A stretch of DNA of 64,000 bases. Origin: an endosymbiont of Lamellibrachia barhami (GTDB taxonomy: Bacteria > Pseudomonadota > Gammaproteobacteria > Chromatiales > Chromatiaceae). The notes beneath the pieces are model-generated. The model did no database searches and had not been told where the DNA came from. It worked only from the letters and a program-made list of their open reading frames with translations. The stretch lies in NCBI RefSeq assembly GCF_011947365.2, contig NZ_JAAVSH020000001.1, positions 3,443,382 to 3,507,381 on the forward strand. The letters run 5' to 3'. Shown here in pieces: positions 19,061-27,352 of the stretch; position 1 is the stretch's first letter; each line of letters opens with the position of its first letter. The translations under genes were made by a program, and so were the position numbers.

Positions 19061-20119
19061 AGGGGGTGGACGGTTAGCGCCACTTACCCCAATATATAGG
19101 GGTGCAGTTATCAAAAAATCAATCGGCGGAAGCTCGAAGCCCGGTAGCGGGCCAAGATTACCCACGGACGTATCGTGAGTTTGTCACGATGTTTCCAGAT
19201 GAAGAAGCGTGTATTCGTTACATAGAGGGCTTGCGCTGGTCAAAAGGGTTCATCTGTCCAACGTGTAATAACAATGAGTTTTGGCGCGCAAGCCGTGAGC
19301 GGCTGGTGTGCACTGCTTGCCGAAGGCATGTGCGTGTTGGCGCAGGCACGATCTTCGACAAGACACGTACTCCGCTGACAACATGGTTCGAGGCTGCGTG
19401 GCACGTTACCACTGCTAAGAATGGAATGTCAGCGAAGACTCTTGAACGCACACTTGGAACAAGTTATCGAGTAGCATGGGCTATGTTACAACGATACAGA
19501 ATAGCTATGGTTCGTGCTGAGCGTGGACAATTGGTTGGCAATGTAGAGGTTGATGAGGCCTTTGTTGGAGGCGTTGAACATGGTGGAAAACGAGGGCGTG
19601 GAACGAGTAAGAACATCGTGGCGATCGCTGTAGAAATAAAGCAACCGAAAGGTTTTGGACGTGTTCGAATGCGCCACATTGCTGATGCCTCAGGAACCAG
19701 CTTACTGCCTTTTGTGCGTGACGTAGTGATGCGAGGCGCATCAGTATCGACCGATGGTTGGACTGGTTATAATGGCCTCCTCACGCATGGTTACGAACAT
19801 CAGCAAACCGTGCTATCGAACTCTGGTGATCCTGCTCATGTTGCGATGCCGGGTGTGCATCGTATTGCGAGCTTGCTCAAGCGCTGGATCTTGGGAACAC
19901 ATCAGGGCTCAGTCACCCCTGAACACCTGCAATCCTATCTGGAGGAGTTCACCTTCCGGTTCAATCGCCGTACCTCGCTTAACCGCGGATTGGTATTTCG
20001 CCGCTTACTTGAGCAGGCTGTTGTTACTGATCCAGTCACTGATGCCGATGTCACTCATGGCTATCAGTGGAGATAACACAACATGTAGTATTTGGTGGCG
20101 CTAACCGGCTACCCCCCTT
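19061..20119. mobile_element. IS1595-family insertion sequence
   Basis: About 1.06 kb. Inverted ends share GGTTAGCGCCAC exactly (19072-19083 and 20095-20106) and extend outward imperfectly to runs of G/C (19062-19066 and 20112-20117). The 9-nt sequence TTGCGATTA directly flanks both sides (19052-19060 and 20120-20128), fitting the 8-bp target duplication of this family. An intact transposase and matching flanks indicate a recent, possibly active insertion. Confidence 0.9.
19102..20076 (+). CDS. IS1595-family transposase
   Basis: 324-aa transposase with an N-terminal zinc ribbon (CPTCNNNEFW...CTACRRH, about residues 53-75) and a C-terminal ISXO2-like DDE-type domain: VEVDEAFVGG (Asp near 150), STDGWTGYNGL (second Asp near 219) and the catalytic-end stretch HRIASLLKRWILGTHQGSV. 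IS1595 family members use DDNK/DDH variants; the Asn/His at the end of the triad fits this. The frame is complete and lies between well-matched inverted repeats. Its strand is opposite to the nitrate operon it interrupts. Confidence 0.93.
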   Translation: MQLSKNQSAEARSPVAGQDYPRTYREFVTMFPDEEACIRYIEGLRWSKGFICPTCNNNEFWRASRERLVCTACRRHVRVGAGTIFDKTRTPLTTWFEAAWHVTTAKNGMSAKTLERTLGTSYRVAWAMLQRYRIAMVRAERGQLVGNVEVDEAFVGGVEHGGKRGRGTSKNIVAIAVEIKQPKGFGRVRMRHIADASGTSLLPFVRDVVMRGASVSTDGWTGYNGLLTHGYEHQQTVLSNSGDPAHVAMPGVHRIASLLKRWILGTHQGSVTPEHLQSYLEEFTFRFNRRTSLNRGLVFRRLLEQAVVTDPVTDADVTHGYQWR

Positions 20120-20128
20120 TTGCGATTA

Positions 20129-20284
20129 TTCACCACGAGAAGCTCACGAAGAGCACGAAGGGTGACTGTTACCTATATTGTTATGGAATTTGTTTGTGTC
20201 CATCGGATTGATCACTGGCCGTAAGGTTGTCGATTTTATATTCATCTTTTTTGTCTTCGTGTTCTTCGTGGTCTCTGTGGTGAA
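20129..20284. repeat. Imperfect inverted repeat downstream of the nitrate reductase gene
   Basis: Arms 20129-20160 (TTCACCACGAGAAGCTCACG, continuing GAGCACGAAG) and 20255-20284 (CTTCGTGTTCTTCGTGG, continuing to GTGGTGAA) are imperfect inverse complements around about 95 bp. The IS target duplication abuts the left arm. It may be a small non-autonomous element or a transcription-attenuating structure. Confidence 0.7.
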
Positions 20285-20296
20285 CAAAATATCCAC

Positions 20297-22501
20297 CTAA
20301 AACTTGCGCATTTCCATACTCAACCGGGCCGCAGCTTCCTGGTCTTCTATACGTTCAATGCGTATGGCGGACTGCTTGTAAGCAGGCTGACGCGAGTGCG
20401 GATCCAACAATCCCAGGGTCAGACGGTTGGCGCAGTCGTGGAAATGGAACGGCAGGAAGACCATATTCTTAGGCACCCGCTGGGTAGGCTGGGCCATTAC
20501 CACCGCGTCGGAACGGCGTGATACCAGACGCACGTATTCGCCCCGCTGTATACCCATCTCTACACACAGATCCGGGCTGATCTCGATAAACGGGAGTGGA
20601 CTGTATTTGTTGTTGTTGCCGATCTTGCCGGTCTTGGTGCGACCATGCCAATGCTCGATCAGACGCCCGGTATTGAGCCAGATGGGAAACTTCCCATCCG
20701 GCACCTCGTTGTTGTCGATAAAGGGCAACGGGATCAGCTTGGCCTTGCCGTCGGCATAACGGAATGTCGTATCTTCGGTATACAGGCGCTTGCCGCCTTT
20801 GGGCGGTGCCTCACCCGTCTCCACCTGTTCCTGGGTGTAGGGCCACTGGATACCCCGGTTTTTTTCGATCAGCTCGTGAGTCATGCCGGATATGTCTGAC
20901 AAACGACCTTTGGACAGCTTACCCATCTCCAGAAAAATGTCGGGCGCACGTTCCGGAAAGTCGACTTTGCCGTCGCGATTAAAGCGTTCGGCCATGCGGT
21001 TGAAGATCCACAAATCGGGCTTGGCCTGGCCTGGCGGTCGACTGATGGGGTTGATCAGATTGATCCGCCGCTCGGTATTCGTCATCACGCCCTCCTTCTC
21101 CGCCCAAGTACCAGCGGGCAGGTAGGCGTGAGCATACTGGGCGCTCTCTGAATCTTCATAGCAGTCCTGCACCACGCAGAACTCCAGTTTCTCCATCGCC
21201 TTGCGTACCCGCGAGGTGTTGGACAGGGAGGTCAGCGGATTGGTGGCGATCAGCCACAGCCCCTTGATCTGGCCCGACTCGATGGCGTGGTAGATGTCGG
21301 TCTGGAACATGCCGCGCTTTTTGGGGAGGAATTCGGGATCGATGTTCCAGGCCCTGGCGATCTCTTCCCTGTCTTCCGGGTTCTCCAGAAAACGGTAATT
21401 GGGCAGGCCGGAGCAGGATGACCACTCGCGGGTACCCATGGCGTTGCACTGGCCGGTAATCGACAGGCTGGTGCCTCCGGGCTTGCCGATGTTGCCAGTC
21501 AGCAGTGCCAGGTTGTTGATGCCCACCACGCCATCAGAGCCGTGAGTGGACTGGTTGATGCCCATGGTCCAGATCTGCATGGCCGCACCCGCATTGGCAA
21601 ACAGTCGTGCAACGTGACGGATGGTATCTTCATCGATGCCGCAGATCCTGGCGGCGGTTACTGGATCATGGTTTGCCACTTCTGCCCGAAGCGCTTCGAT
21701 GCCGTTGGTATTGGCCTCGATATAGGCTGCATCTTCAAGACCCTCGTCGAGGATTACGTGCATCAGGGCGTTCTGCAGCACCACATCGGTGCCTGGGGTA
21801 ATCGGCAGATGCATATGCGCATTCTGTGCCAGCATGGTGACGCGGGGGTCGACCACGATGAGCGGAAAACCGCGTTTCTCCTGGGCCTCTTTCATACGCC
21901 AGTAGATAATGGGGTGCTGCTCCGGCAGGTTGGAGCCCCAGGCGATCAGACAGTCGGTATGCTCAAAATCTTCATAACAACCCGGCGGTCCGTCGGAACC
22001 AAAAGATCGTTTGTAGCCGGAGACCGCCGAGGCCATGCAGAGGGTTGTGTTGCCATCGTAGTTGTTGGTGCCGATCAAGCCACGGGTCAGCTTGCCGAGC
22101 GTGTAAAACTCCTCAGTAAGCATCTGCCCGGTGGAGATGATGGCGAAAGCGTCGCGGCCATACTTCTCCTGGATACGCCGGATTTCGTCATGCGTCTTGT
22201 CCAGGGCTGTATCCCAGTCGGTGGCCTGCCACGGCTGGTGCCAGTGGTCGCGCATCTTGGGTTCCGTGCCACGCCCGGCAGAGTCAAACAGCTCATGCTC
22301 GAAGATGCCCTTCAGGCAGAGCTTTCCCCGATTGACGTCAGCCTCGGCCACGCCACGGGACGCCACCGGCTTGCCCTGGGTATTCAGCCCCACCTCGATG
22401 GAACAGCCGGTGGAGCAGTAACCGCAGGCGGCGTACTTCCATTCGACTACACCCTTGTCGGCGATCTTTATGGGGTTCTTTTTCGAACGTCCAAATAACA
22501 T
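20297..22501 (-). CDS. nasA: Assimilatory nitrate reductase catalytic subunit (molybdopterin oxidoreductase)
   Basis: 734-aa cytoplasmic Mo-bis-MGD enzyme reducing nitrate to nitrite. The N-terminal [4Fe-4S] ligands are C26, C29, C33 and C62 (CGYCSTGC...GKLCLKG). The Mo ligand is the Cys in TTLCMASAV. The MopB cofactor-binding C-terminal domain ends GLLDPHSRQPAYKQSA. No Tat signal is seen, fitting an assimilatory enzyme. It lacks the C-terminal [2Fe-2S] domain of enteric NasA, so it needs a separate electron donor, plausibly the fused ferredoxin/DmsC protein downstream. It follows nirB-nirD on the same strand. Confidence 0.92.
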   Translation of the reverse strand: MLFGRSKKNPIKIADKGVVEWKYAACGYCSTGCSIEVGLNTQGKPVASRGVAEADVNRGKLCLKGIFEHELFDSAGRGTEPKMRDHWHQPWQATDWDTALDKTHDEIRRIQEKYGRDAFAIISTGQMLTEEFYTLGKLTRGLIGTNNYDGNTTLCMASAVSGYKRSFGSDGPPGCYEDFEHTDCLIAWGSNLPEQHPIIYWRMKEAQEKRGFPLIVVDPRVTMLAQNAHMHLPITPGTDVVLQNALMHVILDEGLEDAAYIEANTNGIEALRAEVANHDPVTAARICGIDEDTIRHVARLFANAGAAMQIWTMGINQSTHGSDGVVGINNLALLTGNIGKPGGTSLSITGQCNAMGTREWSSCSGLPNYRFLENPEDREEIARAWNIDPEFLPKKRGMFQTDIYHAIESGQIKGLWLIATNPLTSLSNTSRVRKAMEKLEFCVVQDCYEDSESAQYAHAYLPAGTWAEKEGVMTNTERRINLINPISRPPGQAKPDLWIFNRMAERFNRDGKVDFPERAPDIFLEMGKLSKGRLSDISGMTHELIEKNRGIQWPYTQEQVETGEAPPKGGKRLYTEDTTFRYADGKAKLIPLPFIDNNEVPDGKFPIWLNTGRLIEHWHGRTKTGKIGNNNKYSPLPFIEISPDLCVEMGIQRGEYVRLVSRRSDAVVMAQPTQRVPKNMVFLPFHFHDCANRLTLGLLDPHSRQPAYKQSAIRIERIEDQEAAARLSMEMRKF

Positions 22502-22521
22502 GAAGCATCTCTCAATAGTAG

Positions 22522-22631
22522 GTTGGGCTGAAGCATGAAGCCCAACAAAGTTTTTTAGCGAGGGGGCGGAGTCAAACCGCCCGCTTGTATCGCTATTAGC
22601 GCCGCTCTTTACGCGGTTTGACTCCGACCCC
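22522..22631. repeat. Two inverted repeats between nirD and the nitrate reductase gene
   Basis: GTTGGGCT (22522-22529) pairs perfectly with AGCCCAAC (22539-22546). A second, larger pair is GGGGCGGAGTCAAACCGC (22563-22580) with GCGGTTTGACTCCGACCCC (22613-22631), one mismatch. The 136-bp gap holds no gene. The structures may tune expression between nirBD and the reductase gene. Confidence 0.7.
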
Positions 22632-22637
22632 TGTGAG

Positions 22638-22967
22638 CTAAGCTACCGCTTCTGCCGATTTCAGCTGCAGATAGACCAGGCCATCCTCAACCCGTACCGG
22701 GAAAACATTGGCACAGCCCTCATCCGGCCCCAGCGCCTCACCACTGTTCAGATCAATCTTCCAGTTGTGCAGGGGACAGGTGACTGAGGTGCCGTGCATG
22801 ATGCCCTGCGACAAGGGGCCGTTCTTGTGAGGACAGGCATCCCGGATGGCGTAGACCTGATCGTCGGAACCCCGGAATAGTGCGATATCCATCTCCCGGG
22901 TCTTGATCACTCGGGAGCCGAGAACCGGAATCTGCGTCAGCTCTACCACTTCAATCCATTCACTCAT
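22638..22967 (-). CDS. nirD: Nitrite reductase small subunit NirD
   Basis: 109-aa Rieske-type partner of NirB. The [2Fe-2S] ligands are in ACPHKNGPLSQG (Cys, His) and CPLHNWKID (Cys, His). The start is set at MSEWIEVVEL (22967), 12 bp after the nirB stop; an in-frame upstream start overlapping nirB is possible. It works in NADH-dependent reduction of nitrite to ammonium. Confidence 0.93.
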   Translation of the reverse strand: MSEWIEVVELTQIPVLGSRVIKTREMDIALFRGSDDQVYAIRDACPHKNGPLSQGIMHGTSVTCPLHNWKIDLNSGEALGPDEGCANVFPVRVEDGLVYLQLKSAEAVA

Positions 22968-22978
22968 TGTCTTACTCC

Positions 22979-25417
22979 TCACACTGCCAGTTCGATAGGG
23001 GTGAATTCATTCGCTTGCGCACCGTCGGCCCGCGCTTTCCAAGGGTCGATCTGGGCGTACTGCTGACCTATTTTGAAGCGCTCATTAAGCGCCTTGCGTC
23101 CGGCCTCATCATCGAGGATGCACTGCTTGATATGGCTCAGTCCCACGCGCTCGACCCAAGGGGCGGTACGCTCCAGGTAGTGGGCCTCTTCACGATAGAG
23201 TTGGGTAAAGGCAGCGCAATATTCCAGCACCTCTTCTTCGGTCTCGACTCTGCAGAGCAGGTCGGTAACACGCACCTTGATACCCCCGTTGCCGCCGACA
23301 TGTAGTTCATAACCCGAGTCGACACAGACCACGCCGAAGTCCTTGATGGTCGCCTCGGCGCAGTTACGCGGACAACCGGAGACCGCCAGCTTGAACTTGT
23401 GCGGCATCCAGGAGCCCCAGGTAAGTTCCTCAAGTTTCACCCCCAGACCGGTGGAGTTCTGGGTGCCGAAGCGGCACCAGGTCTTGCCGGCACAGGTCTT
23501 TACGGTACGCATCGCTTTGCCATAAGCGTGGCCGGAGACAAAACCTGCATCAGAGAGATCCTTCCACATCGCCGGCAGGTCTTCTTTCTTGATGCCGAAT
23601 AGGTCAATACGCTGACCGCCGGTGACCTTCATCTCCGGCACGTCGAACTTGTCGCAAACATCGGCGATGGCACGCAGATCCTTTGGGGTGCAGAGGCCGC
23701 CAAACATGCGCGGGACTACGGAATAGGTACCATCCTTCTGGATATTTCCGTGAGCGCGCTCGTTGATGAAGCGCGACTGGGCATCATCCTGGTACTCCTC
23801 CGGCCAACGCGCCAGCATATAGTAGTTCAGGGCCGGGCGGCAGCTGGCACAGCCATCCGGGGTCTTCCAGTTGAGGTATTCGAACAACTCCCGCATCGAT
23901 TTGAGTTCTTCTTTTTTTATCGCCTCGATCACCACATCGTGGCTGTGTTCGGTACAGCCGCACATTGCCTGTTTGTTTGGTGAGGCGGCGTAACCCTCGC
24001 CCACGGTACTTGCCAGCAGGGCCTCCACCAAGCCGGTACAGGAGCCACAGGAGGCGGAGGCCTTGGTGTGGATCCGCACATCTTCGAGTGTAAAAAGTCC
24101 CTTGGTGGTTATGGCATTGACGATTTCGCCCTTGCAGACGCCGTTACAGCCGCAGATCTCGGCATCATCTGAGAGATTGGCAACCCGCGCCTCGTCACCG
24201 TGACCGGCGTCGCCGAGATCGTGCTGACCAAAAAGAATCGTACTGCGGAAACCGGAGATATCGGTGCCTTCGCGCAGCAGCTGAAAGTACCAGGTGCCAT
24301 CCATGGTGTCGCCATACATCACCGCACCTTTGATTTGGTTATCACGGATCACCAGTTTTTTATAGACACCCTGTGCCGGATCCTGCATCACCAGGGTCTC
24401 GTCACCCTCCCCCTCATTAAATTCACCGGCGGAGAAGAGATCGATGCCGGTCACCTTCAGCTTGGTTGATGTGACTGAGCCTTCATAACGGCCATAACCG
24501 AGATGGGCCAGGTGGTTGGCGCAGACCTTGGCCTGCTCGAATAGAGGCGCCACCAGACCGTAACAGTTGTTGCGGTGCTGTACACACTCGCCGACAGAGT
24601 AGATCTTCGGATCAAAGGTCTGCATGGTATCGTCGACCACTATGCCACGCTCACAATGAATGCCCGCCTTCTGGGCCAGTTCAATATTGGGGCGGATACC
24701 CACAGCCATTACCACCAGGTCGGCTTCGACCTCGGAACCGTCAGCGAACTTCACACCAGTGACGCGTTCATCCCCAAGGATCACTGCCGTCTGTGCCTCC
24801 ATCAGAAACTTCAGACCTTTCTGCTCAAGGGACTCCTTCAGCAGATTGGCCGCCGGCTTGTCGAGCTGGCGCTCCATGAGAATATCCATCAGATGCACCA
24901 CAGTGACATCCATGCCACTCTTCATCAGGCCGTTGGCCGCCTCCAGGCCAAGCAGGCCGCCACCAATCACTACCGCTTTTTTGCGGGTGGCAGCGGCTTC
25001 CAACATGGTCTCTACGTCTTTAATATCGCGGAAACCAATGACGCCGCCCAGATCAGCACCAGGTATCGGAATGATGAAAGGGCTGGAACCAGTGGCGATC
25101 AGTAACCGATCATAGGCAATCGACTTGCCCGATTTGCTCTTCACCTGACGCCCGATCCGGTCAATCTCCACTACCGGGTCGCCGGTGTGCAGGGTGATGC
25201 CGTTATCGGCGTACCACTCATGGCTATTGAGGATGATATCGTCGATTGTCTTCTCGCCAGCCAACACCGGTGAAAGCATGATCCGGTTGTAATTGGGGTG
25301 GGGCTCGTCGCCGAAAACGGTGATTGCGTATTTGTCCGCCTCTTCGAGCTTGAACAGCTCCTCCAGAGTACGGATACCAGCCATGCCGTTACCAATTAAC
25401 ACCAACTTCTCTTTCAT
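22979..25417 (-). CDS. nirB: NADH-dependent nitrite reductase large subunit NirB
   Basis: 812-aa cytoplasmic enzyme reducing nitrite to ammonium. Domains in order: FAD-binding (GNGMAGIRTLEEL, residues 8-20) and NAD-binding (GGGLLGLEAANGL) modules, BFD-type [2Fe-2S] domain (CGCNGVCKGEIV...CGSCTGL), a second BFD-like stretch (CGCTEHS...CASCRPAL), then the sirohaem/[4Fe-4S] core with TCAGKTWCRFGTQ and SGCPRNCAEATIKDFGV. It is the first gene of the minus-strand nitrate operon and is preceded by a sigma-54-type promoter match at 25477-25493. Confidence 0.95.
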   Translation of the reverse strand: MKEKLVLIGNGMAGIRTLEELFKLEEADKYAITVFGDEPHPNYNRIMLSPVLAGEKTIDDIILNSHEWYADNGITLHTGDPVVEIDRIGRQVKSKSGKSIAYDRLLIATGSSPFIIPIPGADLGGVIGFRDIKDVETMLEAAATRKKAVVIGGGLLGLEAANGLMKSGMDVTVVHLMDILMERQLDKPAANLLKESLEQKGLKFLMEAQTAVILGDERVTGVKFADGSEVEADLVVMAVGIRPNIELAQKAGIHCERGIVVDDTMQTFDPKIYSVGECVQHRNNCYGLVAPLFEQAKVCANHLAHLGYGRYEGSVTSTKLKVTGIDLFSAGEFNEGEGDETLVMQDPAQGVYKKLVIRDNQIKGAVMYGDTMDGTWYFQLLREGTDISGFRSTILFGQHDLGDAGHGDEARVANLSDDAEICGCNGVCKGEIVNAITTKGLFTLEDVRIHTKASASCGSCTGLVEALLASTVGEGYAASPNKQAMCGCTEHSHDVVIEAIKKEELKSMRELFEYLNWKTPDGCASCRPALNYYMLARWPEEYQDDAQSRFINERAHGNIQKDGTYSVVPRMFGGLCTPKDLRAIADVCDKFDVPEMKVTGGQRIDLFGIKKEDLPAMWKDLSDAGFVSGHAYGKAMRTVKTCAGKTWCRFGTQNSTGLGVKLEELTWGSWMPHKFKLAVSGCPRNCAEATIKDFGVVCVDSGYELHVGGNGGIKVRVTDLLCRVETEEEVLEYCAAFTQLYREEAHYLERTAPWVERVGLSHIKQCILDDEAGRKALNERFKIGQQYAQIDPWKARADGAQANEFTPIELAV

Positions 25418-25476
25418 GGTTACCCTCTACATCTGATCCTGCGGCGGAGTTACTCCACCCTGTTCCGGCTCTTTAA

Positions 25477-25493
25477 TGCAAAGGGTATGCCAG
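25477..25493 (-). promoter_or_regulatory. Candidate sigma-54 promoter for nirB
   Basis: Minus strand reads CTGGCATACCCTTTGCA. The invariant GG (25491-25490) and GC (25479-25478) are exactly ten bases apart, as sigma-54 requires. It lies about 60 bp upstream of the nirB ATG. Confidence 0.75.
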
Positions 25494-25843
25494 AAACAAA
25501 AAAGCCAGGCTATCCTCTTGTTTATGGGTGATCCCTATTTCATAGAGTTGGCTGGCCGGAAGCTATTCCGCGCTATCACGCTCTTTTTTGGTGCGCCCAT
25601 CCACTCGCTGCCCCTCAATAAACCCTACTCGATATATGGGTCGAGTCTCCTGCCCATCCGTCTCCCTAATAGTGCTTTGAGAACCTGTTGGGTCACTTAA
25701 AACACGCTCCCGAAACCGAGAATTGCGCACTGCTCCAAAATCGAACGAAGCTGGCCCTGCGACGCACCGACTTTGGGCCATTTCATGATGTTTGAATAGG
25801 TTTGAATAGCATATTCATTAGTAAAAACAATAGGATATAGTTT

Positions 25844-25859
25844 TGGCACGAATATCGCT
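25844..25859 (+). promoter_or_regulatory. Candidate sigma-54 promoter for narK
   Basis: TGGCACGAATATCGCT: GG at 25845-25846 and GC at 25857-25858 are ten bases apart, and the -24 box TTGGCACG is a perfect match. The -12 box is TCGC instead of TTGC. It lies about 40 bp upstream of the narK ATG. Confidence 0.78.
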
Positions 25860-25899
25860 TATGACTTGGAAATATCTCATTTTCCACAAGGAGTAACGC

Positions 25900-27093
25900 A
25901 TGTCGGAAAACAAGCTTGGCCTTTTATCCTTCACCGGAAAGATAAAGACACTTCACCTCACCTGGTTCGCCTTTTTCCTGACCTTCCTGGTCTGGTTCAA
26001 CCATGCGCCACTGATGGCTTCTATCCAAGAAACCTTCAACCTGAGCATGCAGGAGGTGAAGGCGCTGCTGATTATCAACGTGGCGTTGACCATTCCGGCG
26101 CGTATCATCATCGGTATGTTGGTGGACCGATTCGGGCCACGGGTCACCTTTTCGACCCTGCTGTTTCTATCAAGCTTCATCTGTTTCTTCTTCGCCATTG
26201 CCGACTCCTATACCGCACTGCTTGCCAGCCGTTTTGCCCTGGGCTTCGTCGGCGCGGGTTTTGTCATCGGCATCCGCATGATTGGTGAGTGGTTCCCTGC
26301 CAAGCAGGTGGGTGTGGCCGAAGGGATCTACGGTGGCTGGGGCAACTTCGGTTCCGCTGCCGCCGCAATGAGCCTGCCCACCGCGGCCCTGATGTTCGGC
26401 GGAGATGATGGCTGGCGCTATGCTGTCGCTTCCACCGGCGTGATCACCCTGGTCTACTCCTTCATCTACTACAAACTGGCACGCAACACACCGAAGGGGT
26501 CCACCTACTTCAAGCCGAAGAAAACCGGCGCCATGGAGGTGACCAGCAAGGGCGACTTCTTCTTCTACCTGGTGATGAACATCCCCATGTATGCGGCACT
26601 GGCTGTCCTGACCTGGAAACTGGGCCCGGATAATCTGAAGATACTGGGCGCTACTGCTGCCAGCGCTATCTATATCGGCCTTGCCGTGCTCTATGCCTAT
26701 CAGACCTCACAGGTATGGCGCATCAATAAGCACGTATTCAAGGAAGAGGTACCGGAGATTCATCGTTACAAGTTCAAGCAGGTGGCGATCCTTGATCTCG
26801 CCTACTTCGTGACTTTCGGCTCAGAGTTGGCCGTGGTTTCAATGCTGCATCTCTTCTTCAAAGATACCTTCGACCTGAGTATTGTGCAGGCAGGTTTGTT
26901 GGCTTCTGGTTTCGCCTTTATGAATCTGGTGGCACGTCCCAGCGGCGGACTATTCAGCGATAAATTCGGTCGCCGCAAGATGCTCAGCCTGCTCATCGTC
27001 GGTCTGGCCATTGGTTACTTCATCCTGAGCCAGATCACCTCCGGCTGGCCGCTTGCTCTGGCTGTGATCGCCACCATGTGTGCAGGCGGGTGA
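25900..27093 (+). CDS. narK: Nitrate/nitrite transporter NarK family (frameshifted, N-terminal part)
   Basis: Major facilitator transporter of the nitrate-nitrite porter family that should import nitrate for the assimilation enzymes beside it. The first 397 residues cover helices 1-10 with the MFS loop [11 protein letters not shown] and a nitrate-signature-like stretch [31 protein letters not shown] precedes the ATG. The frame breaks at about 27078-27090: a two-base deficit (or one-base excess) in TGTGTGCAG turns the expected continuation [10 protein letters not shown] into GG-stop. The rest continues in the +1-shifted frame to 27352. Confidence 0.88.
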   Translation: MSENKLGLLSFTGKIKTLHLTWFAFFLTFLVWFNHAPLMASIQETFNLSMQEVKALLIINVALTIPARIIIGMLVDRFGPRVTFSTLLFLSSFICFFFAIADSYTALLASRFALGFVGAGFVIGIRMIGEWFPAKQVGVAEGIYGGWGNFGSAAAAMSLPTAALMFGGDDGWRYAVASTGVITLVYSFIYYKLARNTPKGSTYFKPKKTGAMEVTSKGDFFFYLVMNIPMYAALAVLTWKLGPDNLKILGATAASAIYIGLAVLYAYQTSQVWRINKHVFKEEVPEIHRYKFKQVAILDLAYFVTFGSELAVVSMLHLFFKDTFDLSIVQAGLLASGFAFMNLVARPSGGLFSDKFGRRKMLSLLIVGLAIGYFILSQITSGWPLALAVIATMCAGG

Positions 27094-27352
27094 AGGCGCG
27101 GTGTTTGCCATGGTGCCTCTGGTCAAACGACGCATGACCGGTCAGGTGGCCGGCATGGCCGGTGCTTACGGCAACGTGGGCGCGGTTACCTTCCTTACCG
27201 TCTTCTCCTTTGTGTCACCTCAGATCTTCTTTCTGGTGATTGCTGGTGCGGCGATTGTCTGTCTGGTCGCTGTTCAGTTTCTGGATGAGCCCGAGGGTCA
27301 CACTGCCGAAGTGATGGAGGATGGCAGTGTGCAGATGATCGAGGTGAGTTGA
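27080..27352 (+). CDS. narK: C-terminal part of the NarK-type transporter (after frameshift)
   Basis: Continues the transporter in a different frame: [35 protein letters not shown] is the second conserved nitrate-porter signature, followed by the last two helices and an acidic tail. As an independent 90-aa protein it would make no sense. A sequencing error or a recent mutation in a GT repeat explains the split. The stop overlaps the start of the kinase/phosphatase gene. Confidence 0.85.
   Translation: MQAGEGAVFAMVPLVKRRMTGQVAGMAGAYGNVGAVTFLTVFSFVSPQIFFLVIAGAAIVCLVAVQFLDEPEGHTAEVMEDGSVQMIEVS

Larger units (their letters stand above)
25418..25899. promoter_or_regulatory. Divergent regulatory region of the nitrate cluster
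   Basis: 482 bp between nirB (minus) and narK (plus). It contains two outward-facing sigma-54-type promoters, one near each end. Short open frames here, including a 72-codon one on the minus strand, have no recognisable family. The middle, roughly 25.5-25.8 kb, is where NtrC-type enhancer sites would be expected; I could not identify a convincing one. Confidence 0.65.

Noticed and set aside
17976-19061. 361-codon plus-strand open frame opposite the fused ferredoxin/DmsC gene
   Set aside because: It is the shadow of a gene with intact iron-sulfur and membrane motifs; the translation has no recognisable domains.
21542-22498. 318-codon plus-strand open frame opposite the nitrate reductase gene
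   Set aside because: Antisense shadow of a well-conserved molybdoenzyme in GC-rich DNA; no ribosome-binding site or family pattern.
25563-25781. 72-codon minus-strand open frame in the nirB-narK intergenic region
   Set aside because: No ribosome-binding site or recognisable family; lies between two opposed promoters.
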